A DNA stretch of 64,000 nucleotides from Enterobacteriaceae bacterium. Its GTDB lineage: Bacteria > Pseudomonadota > Gammaproteobacteria > Enterobacterales > Enterobacteriaceae. The notes beneath the pieces are model-generated. The model saw only the letters and a list, made by a program, of their open reading frames with translations, made no database searches and was not told where the DNA came from. The stretch is taken from assembly GCA_031261005.1 (NCBI GenBank), contig JAISKF010000040.1, positions 121,231 through 185,230 of the forward strand, given 5' to 3'. This document shows, piece after piece, positions 1 through 9,731 of the stretch (the first letter of the stretch is position 1; every line of letters starts with the position of its first letter). A program made the translations under genes and the position numbers.

Positions 1-765
1 GTATCCGCCTGTTGTCTGAGCGTCAGCCATCAGTACAATTGGCTGCCCGTTATGAGGAACTTGCACCACACCCGGTAACAAGCCATGCGATAACATCTCG
101 CGCGAAACCGTGCGTTGCAGCTCGCCGCCTTGTAAGCGATAACCCATACGGTTACTCTGCGGGCTTAACGTCCATGCTTTTTGCCAGAACGCTTGCTGCG
201 ACTCTGCGGAAAACTGGTCATATTCCGGTCCGGCTAATGCCCGTAAACGATTAGCAAATAACATTTGTTTAATACCGCGTGATTTCGTCAGTTTCCGCTG
301 CGGTTTACCCGCTTCCAGCGAATCACCGTCACGCAGTAAGCGCCCATCGACTCCGCCAAAACCTGCTTTCAGATCCGTACTACGTGATTGCAGCATTTCA
401 GGCACAGCAAAACCGCCGCTCACCGCCAGATAACTCCGCATACCATAACGCGGAGCGTGCAGTTTGAGCCTTTGACCTTTTTTGACGGGAAAACGCCAGC
501 CAGTCCAGATTGGCTGACCATCTAACTCCGCACGGCAATCCGCGCCAGTAAGGGCAATCCAGCCTGCGCGCGTAAACTCACCGACAAATTGCCCCAGCGT
601 GATCTCCAGCACCGCTGATTCTTGCGGATTGGCTAACAGCAGATTCGCCATTTTCATCGCTGGTTTATCCAGAGCACCGCCAAGACTAATACCTTGCTGC
701 CGATAGCCGCTACGTCCGCCGTCTTGCACTGAAGTGTGCATACCTGCCCGAATCACTTTTAACAT
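1..765 (-). CDS. pxpC: 5-oxoprolinase subunit C (partial, runs off window start)
   Basis: Subunit C of the prokaryotic ATP-dependent 5-oxoprolinase PxpABC, which opens cytosolic 5-oxoproline to glutamate; the family was formerly called KipA or biotin-dependent carboxyltransferase-like. The minus-strand frame is open for 255 codons from the ATG at 765 to base 1 without a stop, so only the N-terminal part of a roughly 310-residue protein is present. The start reads [18 protein letters not shown], the classic opening of this family, followed by a G-G-A-L-D-K segment. The last visible residues include [14 protein letters not shown], the conserved family motif. It overlaps the 3' end of pxpB by 7 nt, so the two are translationally coupled. 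No pxpA is visible; it would be expected downstream on this strand, outside the window. Confidence 0.93.
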   Translation of the reverse strand, partial: MLKVIRAGMHTSVQDGGRSGYRQQGISLGGALDKPAMKMANLLLANPQESAVLEITLGQFVGEFTRAGWIALTGADCRAELDGQPIWTGWRFPVKKGQRLKLHAPRYGMRSYLAVSGGFAVPEMLQSRSTDLKAGFGGVDGRLLRDGDSLEAGKPQRKLTKSRGIKQMLFANRLRALAGPEYDQFSAESQQAFWQKAWTLSPQSNRMGYRLQGGELQRTVSREMLSHGLLPGVVQVPHNGQPIVLMADAQTTGGY

Positions 766-1415
766 ACGCCCTCCGGCTGCGGCACAAACCGCACCTCGTC
801 ACCAGGCAATAGCGCTGTCGGGCATTTTGCATGGGGATCAAATAACGCCAGTGAAGTACGTCCCAATAGTTGCCAGCCGCCCGGTGTTGCAAGAGGATAA
901 ATACCGGTTTGAGCGCCGCCAATCCCCACCGAACCAGCCGGAACACGAATACGCGGTTCAGAACGGCGCGGAGTTTCCAGCGCTTTCGGCAATCCGCCCA
1001 TATAAGGAAAACCTGGCTGAAAGCCGAGAAAATAGACGATATATGACGTTGATGAGTGGCATTCAACCACTTGGCGCGGCGTCATGCCGGTATGCTGCGC
1101 GACAACATCTAAATCGGGACCATGCTCACAACCATAAATTACGGGAATTTCAACTTTGCGTGACTTTGGAACGAAGATTTCACTTTTTTGCCAGCAATCC
1201 AACAGGTAATCCACCGCACCAGCCGCAGTACGCAATGGATCACGCAATAAAATCGTCAGGTTATTCATACCCGGAATAGTTTCCAAAATGTCAGGATCAT
1301 CACGCAGGCGCGCATTCAGTTGCCAAATTCGCTGCTGAATCGCTAATTGAATAGGCGGCGCAAACTCCAAAACCACCGCGCTTTCACCCAATAGATAACA
1401 TCGTGGCTGCTGCAA
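759..1415 (-). CDS. pxpB: 5-oxoprolinase subunit B
   Basis: Partner of PxpC in 5-oxoproline cleavage (KipI/PxpB family, cyclophilin-like fold). The 218-residue length is normal for the family. Diagnostic segments include the [16 protein letters not shown] stretch near residues 129-144 and, further on, [17 protein letters not shown] and [10 protein letters not shown], all hallmarks of the family. The predicted start is TTG at 1415, preceded by a strong purine-rich site (GGGGGA) about 6 nt upstream; no in-frame ATG fits the conserved N-terminus better. It is first in a pxpB-pxpC operon reading toward the window start. An overlapping plus-strand frame here is a shadow. Confidence 0.93.
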   Translation of the reverse strand: MQQPRCYLLGESAVVLEFAPPIQLAIQQRIWQLNARLRDDPDILETIPGMNNLTILLRDPLRTAAGAVDYLLDCWQKSEIFVPKSRKVEIPVIYGCEHGPDLDVVAQHTGMTPRQVVECHSSTSYIVYFLGFQPGFPYMGGLPKALETPRRSEPRIRVPAGSVGIGGAQTGIYPLATPGGWQLLGRTSLALFDPHAKCPTALLPGDEVRFVPQPEGVC

Positions 1416-1880
1416 AATTTCCCCCGATTATTAATAATGTTTATTCGTGATTAGGATAGTTATGCAGTATAAAACTTGTGTATGTCAACGACTTCTCATA
1501 CTTTTTCAATATTAATTGTAAAAATTAAAATGTTACATAGCTCACAAAATATCTCTTTCCCTTACAAAAGCAGTGGATTATTCTTGATGTAATTTACTTA
1601 TAAATAAATAACCTAGTCTGTTACTTCAAAATATAGTTCAATGTACTAGTGAATAAACTTCAATTTACTCTTTTAGTTAAATAACAAAATATAATCAAAT
1701 GTAACAAAATCATTAATTGAATAGATATTCATTATATTTGATTTATTACCCAACAATAATCACCCTTATCTTTATGATAATTCTTGAAATTATTTCAATT
1801 CAATATGATTAAAATTTGATTTTTACCGATTATTATCACACAAAATAAAGAACAGCAGAAAAAAGCAAGAAAGATCAAAT
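1416..1880. other. gene-free AT-rich intergenic region
   Basis: About 465 bases between the start of pxpB and the repeat at the 3' end of ispH. Very AT-rich with several runs of A or T. I see no coding frame with a credible start and no RNA gene. The pxpB promoter should lie in its first 100-150 bases, but no single sigma-70 match stands out. Confidence 0.5.
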
Positions 1881-1929
1881 GCGGGCGGCAGGTTACCGCC
1901 CATACGAATTCTTCTTTATTATCAATAGA
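1881..1929 (+). repeat. half copy of the GTAG/CTAC repeat
   Basis: Only one GC-rich hairpin (GGCGGCAGGTTACCGCC) plus the beginning of the AT-rich right wing (TTTATTATCAATAGATTAAT) remain. The wing runs straight into the ispH stop codon, which reads TAA inside the wing-like ATTAAT. The full structure is described at 8200-8388. Confidence 0.7.
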
Positions 1930-2874
1930 TTAATCAATTTGCTTAATCCGTAATTCTTTCGGGACTTCAAAGACAATATTCTCTTCTCTGCCGTCCATTT
2001 CTATTGCAGGTCGCCCGCCTAAAGATATTAAGCGCGTGATGACGGCTTGCACTAATATATCGGGAGCTGACGCGCCCGCAGTAACGCCGATAGAGCTGAG
2101 ATTTTTCACCCATACTTCCTGAATATCTTCGGCGGTATCAATCAGATAAGCGGGTTTGCCAATACGCTGCGCTAACTCTGCCAGCCGATTGGAGTTGGAG
2201 GAGTTTTTCGAGCCGACAACTAATACCACATCACTCCGCATTGCCAGATTTCGTACTGCTTCCTGACGATTGGTGGTGGCATAACAGATGTCATCTTTGC
2301 GCGGACCAATAATATCGGGGAAACGTTCACGCAAAGCATCAATAACATCAGAAGTATCATCAACGGATAGCGTCGTTTGCGTCATAAAGCACAGGTTCTT
2401 ATCATTTTTCACCTGTAAATCCCAAACGTCTTGCGGTGATTCCACCAGATACATGCCGCCCGCTTCATTGCTGTACTGCCCCATTGTGCCTTCCACTTCG
2501 GGGTGTCCGGCATGACCAATCAGAATCGCCTCACGACCTTTGCGACTGGCTCGCGCGACTTCCATGTGTACTTTTGTCACCAACGGACAGGTAGCGTCAA
2601 AGATGGTGAGATCACGGCTTTTAGCTTCTGCTCTTACTGCTTGCGATACGCCATGTGCAGAGAAGATCAGGATCGCGCCATCAGGAACTTCATTAAGCTG
2701 CTCAATAAATACTGCACCGCGCTCACGCAGGCTATCCACCACATAGCGATTATGTACAACTTCATGACGTACATAAATCGGCGCGCCGTAAATTTCCAGC
2801 GCACGTTCAACAATGCTGATTGCCCGGTCTACTCCGGCGCAGAAACCACGCGGATTGGCTAACAAAATCTGCAT
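1930..2874 (-). CDS. ispH: 4-hydroxy-3-methylbut-2-enyl diphosphate reductase
   Basis: Last enzyme of the MEP isoprenoid pathway. An iron-sulfur enzyme in the cytosol reduces HMBPP to IPP and DMAPP. I place the start at the ATG at 2874 ([18 protein letters not shown]), giving 314 residues against 316 in E. coli. A longer open frame reaches 3009, but its extra 45 residues are not family-like. Cys12 in GFCAGVDRA and two later conserved cysteines (in DATCPL and [11 protein letters not shown]) are the cluster ligands. The usual enteric neighbour fkpB, normally between lspA and ispH, is absent; a repeat sits in its place. The stop codon abuts a repeat. Confidence 0.97.
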   Translation of the reverse strand: MQILLANPRGFCAGVDRAISIVERALEIYGAPIYVRHEVVHNRYVVDSLRERGAVFIEQLNEVPDGAILIFSAHGVSQAVRAEAKSRDLTIFDATCPLVTKVHMEVARASRKGREAILIGHAGHPEVEGTMGQYSNEAGGMYLVESPQDVWDLQVKNDKNLCFMTQTTLSVDDTSDVIDALRERFPDIIGPRKDDICYATTNRQEAVRNLAMRSDVVLVVGSKNSSNSNRLAELAQRIGKPAYLIDTAEDIQEVWVKNLSSIGVTAGASAPDILVQAVITRLISLGGRPAIEMDGREENIVFEVPKELRIKQID

Positions 2875-2972
2875 GTTAACTCCCCATATAGAACAAATGT
2901 GCCGTCGGAAGTCATCCTGACGACACATTGAGTGTTTATTGCTAATATTCCTCGGTGGAGAAATAACATAAT

Positions 2973-3134
2973 TTAATCTCAAGTTTAGATAAGAAAATAG
3001 TAAAAACAATAGATTAATATATTGATAATAAAGAATAATTAACAGGAGCGGCGACCTACCGCCCGCGTTAACAACACACTAGGTTCCTGGACGACAGATT
3101 GTCGCCCCTACGGAAAATCCAGAATTCAGGTTAA
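2973..3134 (+). repeat. GTAG/CTAC repeat, copy with shortened right wing
   Basis: Left terminal segment TTAATCTCAAGTTTAGATAAG and wing (AATAGATTAATATATTGATAATAAA), then a core of two diverged GC-rich hairpins ending GTCGCCCCTAC near 3111. The right wing is cut to a few bases before the terminal TTCAGGTTAA (3125-3134). It occupies the position where fkpB is found in related genomes. Confidence 0.8.
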
Positions 3135-3147
3135 TTTAGGTTGTAGC

Positions 3148-3179
3148 CCTTAATTCCCCGCCACAGAGGGAAATTAAGG
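3148..3179 (-). terminator. inverted repeat downstream of lspA, possible terminator
   Basis: CCTTAATTCCCC (3148-3159) pairs with GGGAAATTAAGG (3168-3179) with one mismatch around an 8-base loop. It lies 8 bases after the lspA stop codon, as expected for the end of the ribF-ileS-lspA operon. There is no clear T-run, so its role as a terminator is inferred from position. Confidence 0.45.
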
Positions 3180-3186
3180 ATTCAGT

Positions 3187-3681
3187 TTAAATCGTGTTTT
3201 TATTTTTGCCTTTCTTCGCAAAGATAAAACCTTCCAGTATCACCATTACCGCGCCGATACAGATCCCGCAGTCAGCCACGTTGAACGTTGGATAGTGCCA
3301 GTCGCCGATAAAGAAATCGAAGAAATCGACGACGAAGCCGTGATACAAGCGGTCGAATAAGTTACCCAACGCACCGCCGATGATTAAGGCGAAAGCGATA
3401 TTATTCCATTTATCTTTCGCTGCGGTGCGATACATCATCACCATCAAAACTATGCTGATAGTAATAGCCACCGCTGCCAGCGCCCAGCGTTGCCCCATAA
3501 AGGAGCTGAACGCTGCGCCGTAGTTACGGGCATAGTAGAAATCAAAAAATGGCAGAAAATCGACAGATTCACCCAATCTGAAATGATGAATCACCCAGAA
3601 TTTAGTCAGCAGATCGACCGCCAGAACAACAACCGCCAGCCAAAGCCAGCGGAGTCCGGTAGAAAAAATAGTTTTACTCAT
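3187..3681 (-). CDS. lspA: lipoprotein signal peptidase (signal peptidase II)
   Basis: Inner-membrane aspartyl protease that removes the signal peptide from diacylglyceryl-prolipoproteins. It has 164 residues, the same as E. coli, with four hydrophobic membrane segments. The two catalytic aspartates are visible in FVVDFFDF (Asp119) and [11 protein letters not shown] (Asp137), with the conserved [10 protein letters not shown] preceding them. The ATG overlaps the ileS stop by one base (TGATG), so the gene is translationally coupled to ileS as in other enterics. Confidence 0.97.
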   Translation of the reverse strand: MSKTIFSTGLRWLWLAVVVLAVDLLTKFWVIHHFRLGESVDFLPFFDFYYARNYGAAFSSFMGQRWALAAVAITISIVLMVMMYRTAAKDKWNNIAFALIIGGALGNLFDRLYHGFVVDFFDFFIGDWHYPTFNVADCGICIGAVMVILEGFIFAKKGKNKNTI

Positions 3682-6497
3682 CAGGCAAACTTACGCTCTT
3701 CGCCGTGACCAGCCACGTTAGTAACACAACGACCACAAAGTTCAGGATGTTCAGCATCTTGCCCGACATCCTGCGTGTAGTGCCAACAGCGCGGGCATTT
3801 ACAGCCTTGAGCTTTTGCCAAGCCGATTTTCAATCCCGCCAGCAATTCGCTTTGTTGTGCATCTGCCGGAGCTTGATCCAACGGAGCGACTTTCGCGCCG
3901 GAAGTCAGCATGACGAAACGCAGTTCATTTTGCAGCGCATTCAGTTTGTCAGACAGCGCTTGATCCGCATACAGCGTAACGGCAGCTTCTAACGCACCGC
4001 CCAGTAATTTATCGCTGCGTGCCTGTTCCAGCACTTTATTCACTTCGCCGCGAACTTGCAGCAATTCAGCCCAGTAGCTATCGTTCATGCTTTCGCCGTC
4101 AGCCAGACCAAACAGCCCTTGATACCATTCGCCGGTAAACACGAATTGTTCACGCTCGCCCGGTAAATAGTTCCAGATTTCATCAGCAGTAAATGACATG
4201 ACGGGAGCCATCCAGCGAACTAATGCTTCGGCGATATGATACAGCGCAGTCTGGCAGCTACGACGTGCCAAGCCATCGCTTTTCGCGGTGTACTGGCGGT
4301 CTTTGATAATATCCAGATAGAAAGAACCCATTTCGATGGAGCAGAACTGCATCAGGCGTTGAATCACAACATGGAAATCGTAATTATCGTAGCTATCGGC
4401 GATCTCTTTCTGTGCTTCCAGTGCGCGCCCGACTGCCCAGCGATCCAGAATAACCATCTCTTCCGGTTTCACCATGTCTTTTACCGGATCAAAACCATTC
4501 AGGTTCGCCAGTAAGAAACGCGCGGTGTTACGAATACGGCGATACGCATCAGCGGAACGTTTCAGAATTTCATCAGACACCGCGATTTCGCCGGTGTAAT
4601 CGGTAGACGCCACCCACAAGCGCAGAATATCACCGCCGAGTTTGTTCATTACATCTTGCGGGCTTACGGTATTACCGATGGATTTGGACATCTTGCGTCC
4701 CTGACCATCGACGGTAAAACCGTGCGTCAACACTTGTCGATAAGGCGCTTTACCTTTCATTGCCGTGGAGATCATCAGCGAAGACATAAACCAACCGCGA
4801 TGCTGATCCGATCCCTCTAAATACATATCTGCGCTGTGCCCGTGAAATTCAGGGCGTACATCAACAACAGAAGCGTGCGTTGAGCCGGAGTCAAACCAGA
4901 CGTCTAAGGTGTCCGGTACTTTGACATAATTAGCTGCATCGTCACCGAGTACCTCTTTCGGATCGAGATCCCACCATGCCTGAATACCGTGCTGTTCAAC
5001 ACGCTGCGCTACTTGCTCCATGATTTCCAGTGAGCGCGGGTGCAGTTGATCGGTATCTTTATGCACGAACAGCGACATTGGCATACCCCAAGTGCGCTGA
5101 CGTGAAATACACCAGTCAGGTCGATTGGCGACCATGTTTTCGATACGCGCTTGCCCCCAATCAGGAATCCAACGCACACCTTTGATCTCTTCCAATGATT
5201 TTTTACGCAAACCATTTTGCTCCATGCTGATAAACCATTGCGGTGTAGCTCGGAAAATAATCGGCGATTTATGCCGCCAGCAGCACGGATAGCTGTGTAC
5301 CATTTTTTCGACATGCAGCAATGCGCCGTGTTCACGCAAAATTTCAACCACAACATCGTTAGCTTTAAAAACGTTTAAGCCGTCAAGACCTGCACCAGTT
5401 CCCGCTAAATAGCAGCCATCAGGACCAACCGGATTAGCAACTTCTAAGTGGTATTTCTGACCAATCACATAGTCGTCAGGACCATGACCGGGCGCAGTGT
5501 GTACCGCACCTGTACCGGCATCGAGGGTGACGTGTTCGCCTAAAATGATTGGCACATCAAAGTTCAGGAATGGATGTTTAAAGCGCATCAGTTCAAGATC
5601 AGCGCCTTTGGCACTGCCCAGAACTGCCCAACTGGTGATGCCTGCGCGTTTCATCACACTTTCCACCAGTTCAGCCGCCAGAATCAGATATTCATCATCA
5701 ACTTGCACTAATTGATATTCAAAAGCAGGGTGCAATGAGATCGCGCGGTTAGCAGGCAATGTCCACGGTGTAGTTGTCCAGATCACTGCGGAAACTTGCC
5801 CTTTGATATTGTGAACACCGAACTTAACAGCAACGGCGATTGGATCAACCGCTGCGAAACGCACATCAATCGATGGTGAGGATTTGTCATAATACTCCAC
5901 CTCTGCTTCTGCCAGAGATGAACGGCAATCGATACACCAATGCACCGGTTTTGCGCCTTTAAGCAAATGACCGTTATCGATGATTTTTGCCAGAGAACGA
6001 ATGATATTAGCTTCGGTTTTGTATTCCATCGTCAGGTAAGGGTGTTCCCAGTCACCTAACACTCCTAAGCGGATAAAATCTTTTTTCTGCCCTGCAACTT
6101 GCTCTGCAGCATATTCACGGCAGGCTTTGCGGAACTCTGCGGCACTGATTTTCTCGCCCGGTTTACCGATCAATTGTTCCACTTTCAATTCAATTGGCAG
6201 ACCATGACAATCCCAGCCCGGCACATAAGGCGCATCATAACCAGACAAACTTTTTGACTTGATAATAATGTCTTTCAGAATCTTGTTAACTGCATGACCA
6301 ATATGAATATTACCGTTGGCATAAGGAGGACCATCATGAAGAATAAAGGTTTTTTTGCCTTTTTTAGCCTGACGAATCGCACCGTAAAGATCAGATTCGT
6401 ACCAATGTTTCAGCATATCCGGTTCACGCTTGGCTAAATCACCGCGCATCGGGAAACCGGTCTCCGGTAAGTTCAGGGTATTTTTATAGTCAGTCAT
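3681..6497 (-). CDS. ileS: isoleucyl-tRNA synthetase
   Basis: Class I aminoacyl-tRNA synthetase charging tRNA-Ile in the cytosol, with an editing domain for valine. It is 938 residues, identical in length to E. coli IleS. The HIGH signature is HIGH at residues 65-68 ([12 protein letters not shown]) and the KMSKS loop appears as [10 protein letters not shown] near residue 603. The C-terminal zinc site has paired cysteines (CKCPRCW then LCGRC). It sits between ribF, 60 bases upstream, and lspA, overlapping by one base, in the usual operon. Confidence 0.98.
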   Translation of the reverse strand: MTDYKNTLNLPETGFPMRGDLAKREPDMLKHWYESDLYGAIRQAKKGKKTFILHDGPPYANGNIHIGHAVNKILKDIIIKSKSLSGYDAPYVPGWDCHGLPIELKVEQLIGKPGEKISAAEFRKACREYAAEQVAGQKKDFIRLGVLGDWEHPYLTMEYKTEANIIRSLAKIIDNGHLLKGAKPVHWCIDCRSSLAEAEVEYYDKSSPSIDVRFAAVDPIAVAVKFGVHNIKGQVSAVIWTTTPWTLPANRAISLHPAFEYQLVQVDDEYLILAAELVESVMKRAGITSWAVLGSAKGADLELMRFKHPFLNFDVPIILGEHVTLDAGTGAVHTAPGHGPDDYVIGQKYHLEVANPVGPDGCYLAGTGAGLDGLNVFKANDVVVEILREHGALLHVEKMVHSYPCCWRHKSPIIFRATPQWFISMEQNGLRKKSLEEIKGVRWIPDWGQARIENMVANRPDWCISRQRTWGMPMSLFVHKDTDQLHPRSLEIMEQVAQRVEQHGIQAWWDLDPKEVLGDDAANYVKVPDTLDVWFDSGSTHASVVDVRPEFHGHSADMYLEGSDQHRGWFMSSLMISTAMKGKAPYRQVLTHGFTVDGQGRKMSKSIGNTVSPQDVMNKLGGDILRLWVASTDYTGEIAVSDEILKRSADAYRRIRNTARFLLANLNGFDPVKDMVKPEEMVILDRWAVGRALEAQKEIADSYDNYDFHVVIQRLMQFCSIEMGSFYLDIIKDRQYTAKSDGLARRSCQTALYHIAEALVRWMAPVMSFTADEIWNYLPGEREQFVFTGEWYQGLFGLADGESMNDSYWAELLQVRGEVNKVLEQARSDKLLGGALEAAVTLYADQALSDKLNALQNELRFVMLTSGAKVAPLDQAPADAQQSELLAGLKIGLAKAQGCKCPRCWHYTQDVGQDAEHPELCGRCVTNVAGHGEERKFA

Positions 6498-6557
6498 TCG
6501 ATTCTCTATTCCATATTTCGGCTAGAAATTAAGGTTGTGCCGTGAATTTTGCCTAAG

Positions 6558-7487
6558 CTAGTTTTTATTAAAAAAGGCTCTGGCAGCCACGACATCATGT
6601 TCAATCTGCTGTTTTAATGCGTCCAGCGAAGCAAAACGCTGTTCGCTGCGTAATTTTTCCCGGATAACGACATCAATATGGCGACCATAAAGATCCATAT
6701 CAACGTCTAATAAATGTACTTCAAGTTGTTGGCGCACGCCGGAAACCGTTGGGCGCGTACCAATATTTGCCACGCCCGGCAGCGGCTTATCGCCTAATCC
6801 TAACACTTCAACAGCATAGACGCCTTTTATCGGCGCAACTAAACGTTTCATCGGTAAATTAGCGGTAGGAAAACCAATGGTTCTGCCTAATTCATCACCA
6901 TGCACCACGCGCCCGCACATGCTGTATGGGCGGCCAAGTAAGGATTCAACCAGCGCCAGATTATCTTCTTTCAGCGCCTTACGAATCATGGTACTGCTAA
7001 TTCGTTTGCCTGATTCACAGAAACTTTCCGTATCAGCAACGGAAAAACCATATTTTTCACCGGCTTTTTGCAGCAAGGAAAAATCTCCCTGACGCTTGGC
7101 ACCAAAGCGAAAATCATCGCCAACCATCAAAAATTTAACCCCTAACAAATCGACCAACAATCGGGAGATAAAATCTTCGGCGCTATTAGCGGCAAACTCG
7201 GTATCAAATTTGACACACAGCAGATAATCAATACCGGCTTGTGCCAAATATTTGCATTTATCACGCAGCCGTGTCAGACGTGCGGGCGCTTTCTCTGGTG
7301 CAAATAGCTCTAGCGGCTGCGGCTCAAAAATCATCACCATTGTGGGTAATCCAAGACGTTGCCCCTCGCGCTTCAACTGGCGAAGCAACGCCTGATGCCC
7401 AAGATGAACACCGTCAAAATTACCGATAGTCAAAACACACCCGTGATGACGAGACCGGATATTGTGTGTGCCGCGAATCAGCTCCAT
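6558..7487 (-). CDS. ribF: bifunctional riboflavin kinase / FAD synthetase
   Basis: Converts riboflavin to FMN and then FAD. It has 309 residues against 313 in E. coli. The N-terminal nucleotidyltransferase half carries TIGNFDGVHLGHQ (around residues 21-33) and later the ISSTMIRKAL segment. The C-terminal kinase half carries GRTIGFPTANL and GVYAV. It is the first gene of ribF-ileS-lspA and divergent from rpsT, from which it is separated by about 400 bases. Confidence 0.97.
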   Translation of the reverse strand: MELIRGTHNIRSRHHGCVLTIGNFDGVHLGHQALLRQLKREGQRLGLPTMVMIFEPQPLELFAPEKAPARLTRLRDKCKYLAQAGIDYLLCVKFDTEFAANSAEDFISRLLVDLLGVKFLMVGDDFRFGAKRQGDFSLLQKAGEKYGFSVADTESFCESGKRISSTMIRKALKEDNLALVESLLGRPYSMCGRVVHGDELGRTIGFPTANLPMKRLVAPIKGVYAVEVLGLGDKPLPGVANIGTRPTVSGVRQQLEVHLLDVDMDLYGRHIDVVIREKLRSEQRFASLDALKQQIEHDVVAARAFFNKN

Positions 7488-7810
7488 AAATCAGCTCTGG
7501 GATCTGTACAGTGGAAGTCGGCGATTATAGCAACTGCAACCGCTAAGGTTAACCAGCGATTACACGATAAACAAAAATCTTGTCGCGTTTTTGCTTTATA
7601 CGCTTAAACTTGACGGTGAATTGTTGGTGAATATTGCCTTTTTATTGGTGATTGCGCCCGTTTTTTCAGCAGACACATTAAAGAAAACACGTTAATCACT
7701 GTATTCTGTCGGCTAAAGCTGTTAGAATTCTGCGCCATCGATAACCGCGGTGTCGCCTCTTCTTTTTTTCATAAAATTGAGAAATGGCGGCGCTAATTTG
7801 CACAAATCCG
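7488..7810. other. ribF/rpsT divergent intergenic region
   Basis: Gene-free stretch holding the upstream regions of two divergent genes. A short plus-strand frame starting inside ribF enters it but is a shadow. Apart from the rpsT promoter just beyond it, I see no further defined site. Confidence 0.5.
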
Positions 7811-7839
7811 TTGACAAAATAAGGTCGAAAGGGCATATT
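7811..7839 (+). promoter_or_regulatory. rpsT promoter (sigma-70)
   Basis: Perfect -35 TTGACA (7811-7816), 17-base spacer, and -10 CATATT (7834-7839), followed by an rpsT leader with a GGGAGTTGGACC segment. The layout closely resembles the known E. coli rpsT P2 promoter and leader. Confidence 0.85.
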
Positions 7840-7885
7840 CCTTCGCCTTTAGAATGTCCTCAAGAAACTATTTGGGAGTTGGACC

Positions 7886-8149
7886 TTGGCTAATATCAAA
7901 TCAGCTAAGAAACGCGCCGTCCAGTCAGAAAAACGTCGTAAGCATAATGCAAGCCGTCGTTCTATGATGCGTACTTTCATCAAGAAAGTACAAGCGGCGA
8001 TTGAAGCAGGTGACAAAACTGCTGCTCAAGCAGCATTTAATGACATGCAACCTATTGTTGACCGTCAGGCATCAAAAGGCTTAATTCATAAGAATAAAGC
8101 AGCACGTCATAAGTCAAACCTGACTGCACAAATCAACGCAATGCAATAA
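7886..8149 (+). CDS. rpsT: 30S ribosomal protein S20
   Basis: Small-subunit primary-binding protein that contacts 16S rRNA. It has 87 residues, highly basic, beginning [18 protein letters not shown]. The start codon is TTG at 7886, as in E. coli rpsT, where the weak start is part of translational autoregulation; the leader before it (TTTGGGAGTTGGACC) is also strongly conserved. A single-gene transcription unit with its own promoter and terminator. Confidence 0.98.
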   Translation: MANIKSAKKRAVQSEKRRKHNASRRSMMRTFIKKVQAAIEAGDKTAAQAAFNDMQPIVDRQASKGLIHKNKAARHKSNLTAQINAMQ

Positions 8150-8168
8150 TCGTTGAGCGTTTCTAAAA

Positions 8169-8192
8169 AAACCGGCTTATGCCGGTTTTTTT
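8169..8192 (+). terminator. rpsT rho-independent terminator
   Basis: AAACCGGC-TTAT-GCCGGTTTTTTT: GC-rich stem with a 4-base loop followed by a run of seven T, 20 bases after the rpsT stop. Confidence 0.92.
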
Positions 8193-8199
8193 ATGTCTG

Positions 8200-8388
8200 G
8201 AATTTGGTTAAAACAATAGTAAAAAAACAGATTAATATATTGATAATAAAATAATTTGTAGGGGCGACAACCTGTCGCCCGAATTAACAAGGCGGTGGTT
8301 TGGCTGGCGGCAGGTTGCCGCCCCTACAAAAAATCACATAATTATCTGAAAGTTATCGTAATAATGTAATTTTTTATCCGAAGTTCAG
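8200..8388 (+). repeat. REP-like repeat in a MITE-like frame (best-preserved copy)
   Basis: Reference copy. The left AT-rich wing (AACAATAGTAAAAA, AGATTAATATATTGATAATAAA) is followed by the core at 8258-8327 and the right wing (AATCACATAATTATCTGAAAG, then TTTTTATCCGAAGTTCAG). The core opens GTAGGGGCGACAACCTGTCGCCC, a GTAG tetranucleotide followed by a hairpin. It closes with GGCGGCAGGTTGCCGCC followed by CCTAC, an inverted hairpin ending CTAC. This is the head-plus-palindrome design of REP sequences arranged as an inverted pair (BIME). In other copies the outer ends are inverted repeats of the type TTAACCTGAAyTTCGGATAA. It lies between the convergent rpsT and dnaJ genes. Confidence 0.88.
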
Positions 8389-8404
8389 AGCAGAAAAAAT
8401 CCAT

Positions 8405-8452
8405 AAAAAAACGCCTGACAAACATGAATTACTTCACGGCTTGTCAGACGCT
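8405..8452 (-). terminator. dnaK-dnaJ operon terminator
   Basis: Read on the minus strand, GCGTCTGACAA pairs with TTGTCAGGCGT (one mismatch) around a loop and is followed by a run of T (the A-run at 8405-8410). It lies about 30 bases beyond the dnaJ stop. Confidence 0.85.
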
Positions 8453-8484
8453 TTTATTCGTCTGGTTTAACTAAATCAATATAT

Positions 8485-9615
8485 TTAGTTGGTCAGATCA
8501 TCAAAGAACTTTTTCACGCCATCTAAAAAAGATTTAGATTTCGGGCTGTTCTTTGCCCCTTTTTCGCCGCCAAATGAGTCTGCCAGTTCACGCAGCAGTT
8601 TCTTTTGTTTCTCATTTAGCTTGACCGGTGTTTCAACAACCACACGGCATAGCAGATCGCCTTGCGCGCCGCCGCGTACTGATTTCACACCTTTACCGCG
8701 CATACGGAACAATTTACCGGTCTGCGTTTCGGCTGGTATTTTCAGATTCACTCTGCCGTCGAGCGTTGGCACCTCGATTTCACCACCCAATGCTGCCATT
8801 GCGAAATTAATCGGCACTTCACAATAGAGATTGTTGCCGTCACGCTCAAAGATTGGGTGCTGTTTCACCTGTACCTGAACGTATAAATCGCCTGCTGGTG
8901 CGCCATTCTCACCTGCTTCGCCCTCGCCGGATAAACGAACACGATCACCGGTATCCACGCCTGCCGGAATTTTCACTGACAGCGTTTTAGTCTTTTCTAC
9001 GCGACCTTGACCATGACATTTAGTGCAAGGTTCTTTGATGATTTTGCCGCGCCCATGACAGGTTGGGCAAGTTTGCTGAACCGCAAAGAATCCCTGACGG
9101 ATTTGCACCTGACCAGAGCCATGACAAGTGGTACACGTTGTGGATAATGTTCCCTCTTTCGCACCGCTGCCATGACACACATCACACTCAGCCAGCGTAG
9201 GAATACGGATCTCTTTGGTCACACCGCGCACGGCTTCTTCCAGCGTTAGCGTCAGATTGTATTGCAGGTCAGAACCGCGACTTGCTCGCTGACGGCGACC
9301 GCCGAAAATATCGCCGAATACATCACCGAAAATATCGTTGAAATCACCGCCGCCGCCCTGGAATCCACCGCCACCGCCCATTCCGCCCTGTTCAAAGGCA
9401 GCGTGACCGTACTGATCATAAGCGGCTTTTTTATTTGCATCAGTTAGAATTTCATAGGCTTCTTTGATTTCCTTAAATTTCTCTTCGGAATCTTTATCGC
9501 CCTGATTTCTGTCTGGGTGGTGTTTCATCGCTAAACGCTTATAAGCCTTTTTAATTTCGCGCTCATCTGCGTCGCGGCTCACGCCTAAAATTTCGTAATA
9601 GTCTTTCTTCGCCAT
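8485..9615 (-). CDS. dnaJ: chaperone protein DnaJ (Hsp40)
   Basis: Co-chaperone that delivers substrates to DnaK and stimulates its ATPase. It has 376 residues, as in E. coli. The J domain occupies about residues 1-70 with the HPD triad at 33-35. A Gly/Phe-rich linker ([16 protein letters not shown]) follows. The zinc-binding region has four CxxCxGxG repeats ([32 protein letters not shown]), then the C-terminal substrate-binding and dimerisation domains. Second gene of the dnaKJ operon, 116 bases after dnaK. Confidence 0.98.
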   Translation of the reverse strand: MAKKDYYEILGVSRDADEREIKKAYKRLAMKHHPDRNQGDKDSEEKFKEIKEAYEILTDANKKAAYDQYGHAAFEQGGMGGGGGFQGGGGDFNDIFGDVFGDIFGGRRQRASRGSDLQYNLTLTLEEAVRGVTKEIRIPTLAECDVCHGSGAKEGTLSTTCTTCHGSGQVQIRQGFFAVQQTCPTCHGRGKIIKEPCTKCHGQGRVEKTKTLSVKIPAGVDTGDRVRLSGEGEAGENGAPAGDLYVQVQVKQHPIFERDGNNLYCEVPINFAMAALGGEIEVPTLDGRVNLKIPAETQTGKLFRMRGKGVKSVRGGAQGDLLCRVVVETPVKLNEKQKKLLRELADSFGGEKGAKNSPKSKSFLDGVKKFFDDLTN

Positions 9616-9731
9616 CTGTGGACTTTACCCTATATATGCGTACACGGGCGGTGAGTTCCCTCAACGCCCGTGCCAAGTTCCGTTAATAATACCTTAATTC
9701 CGGCATCATTACCGTGCCCGTTCAGGGGCGA

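Noticed and set aside
734..1279. Long plus-strand frame of 181 codons across pxpB
   Set aside because: Antisense to a well-supported gene; the translation is low-complexity in character and matches no family.
2503..2862. 119-codon plus-strand frame over ispH
   Set aside because: Shadow of ispH on the opposite strand with no start context.
2875..3009. N-terminal extension of ispH by 45 codons
   Set aside because: Family proteins start at [11 protein letters not shown]; the extension covers the upstream spacer and part of a repeat.
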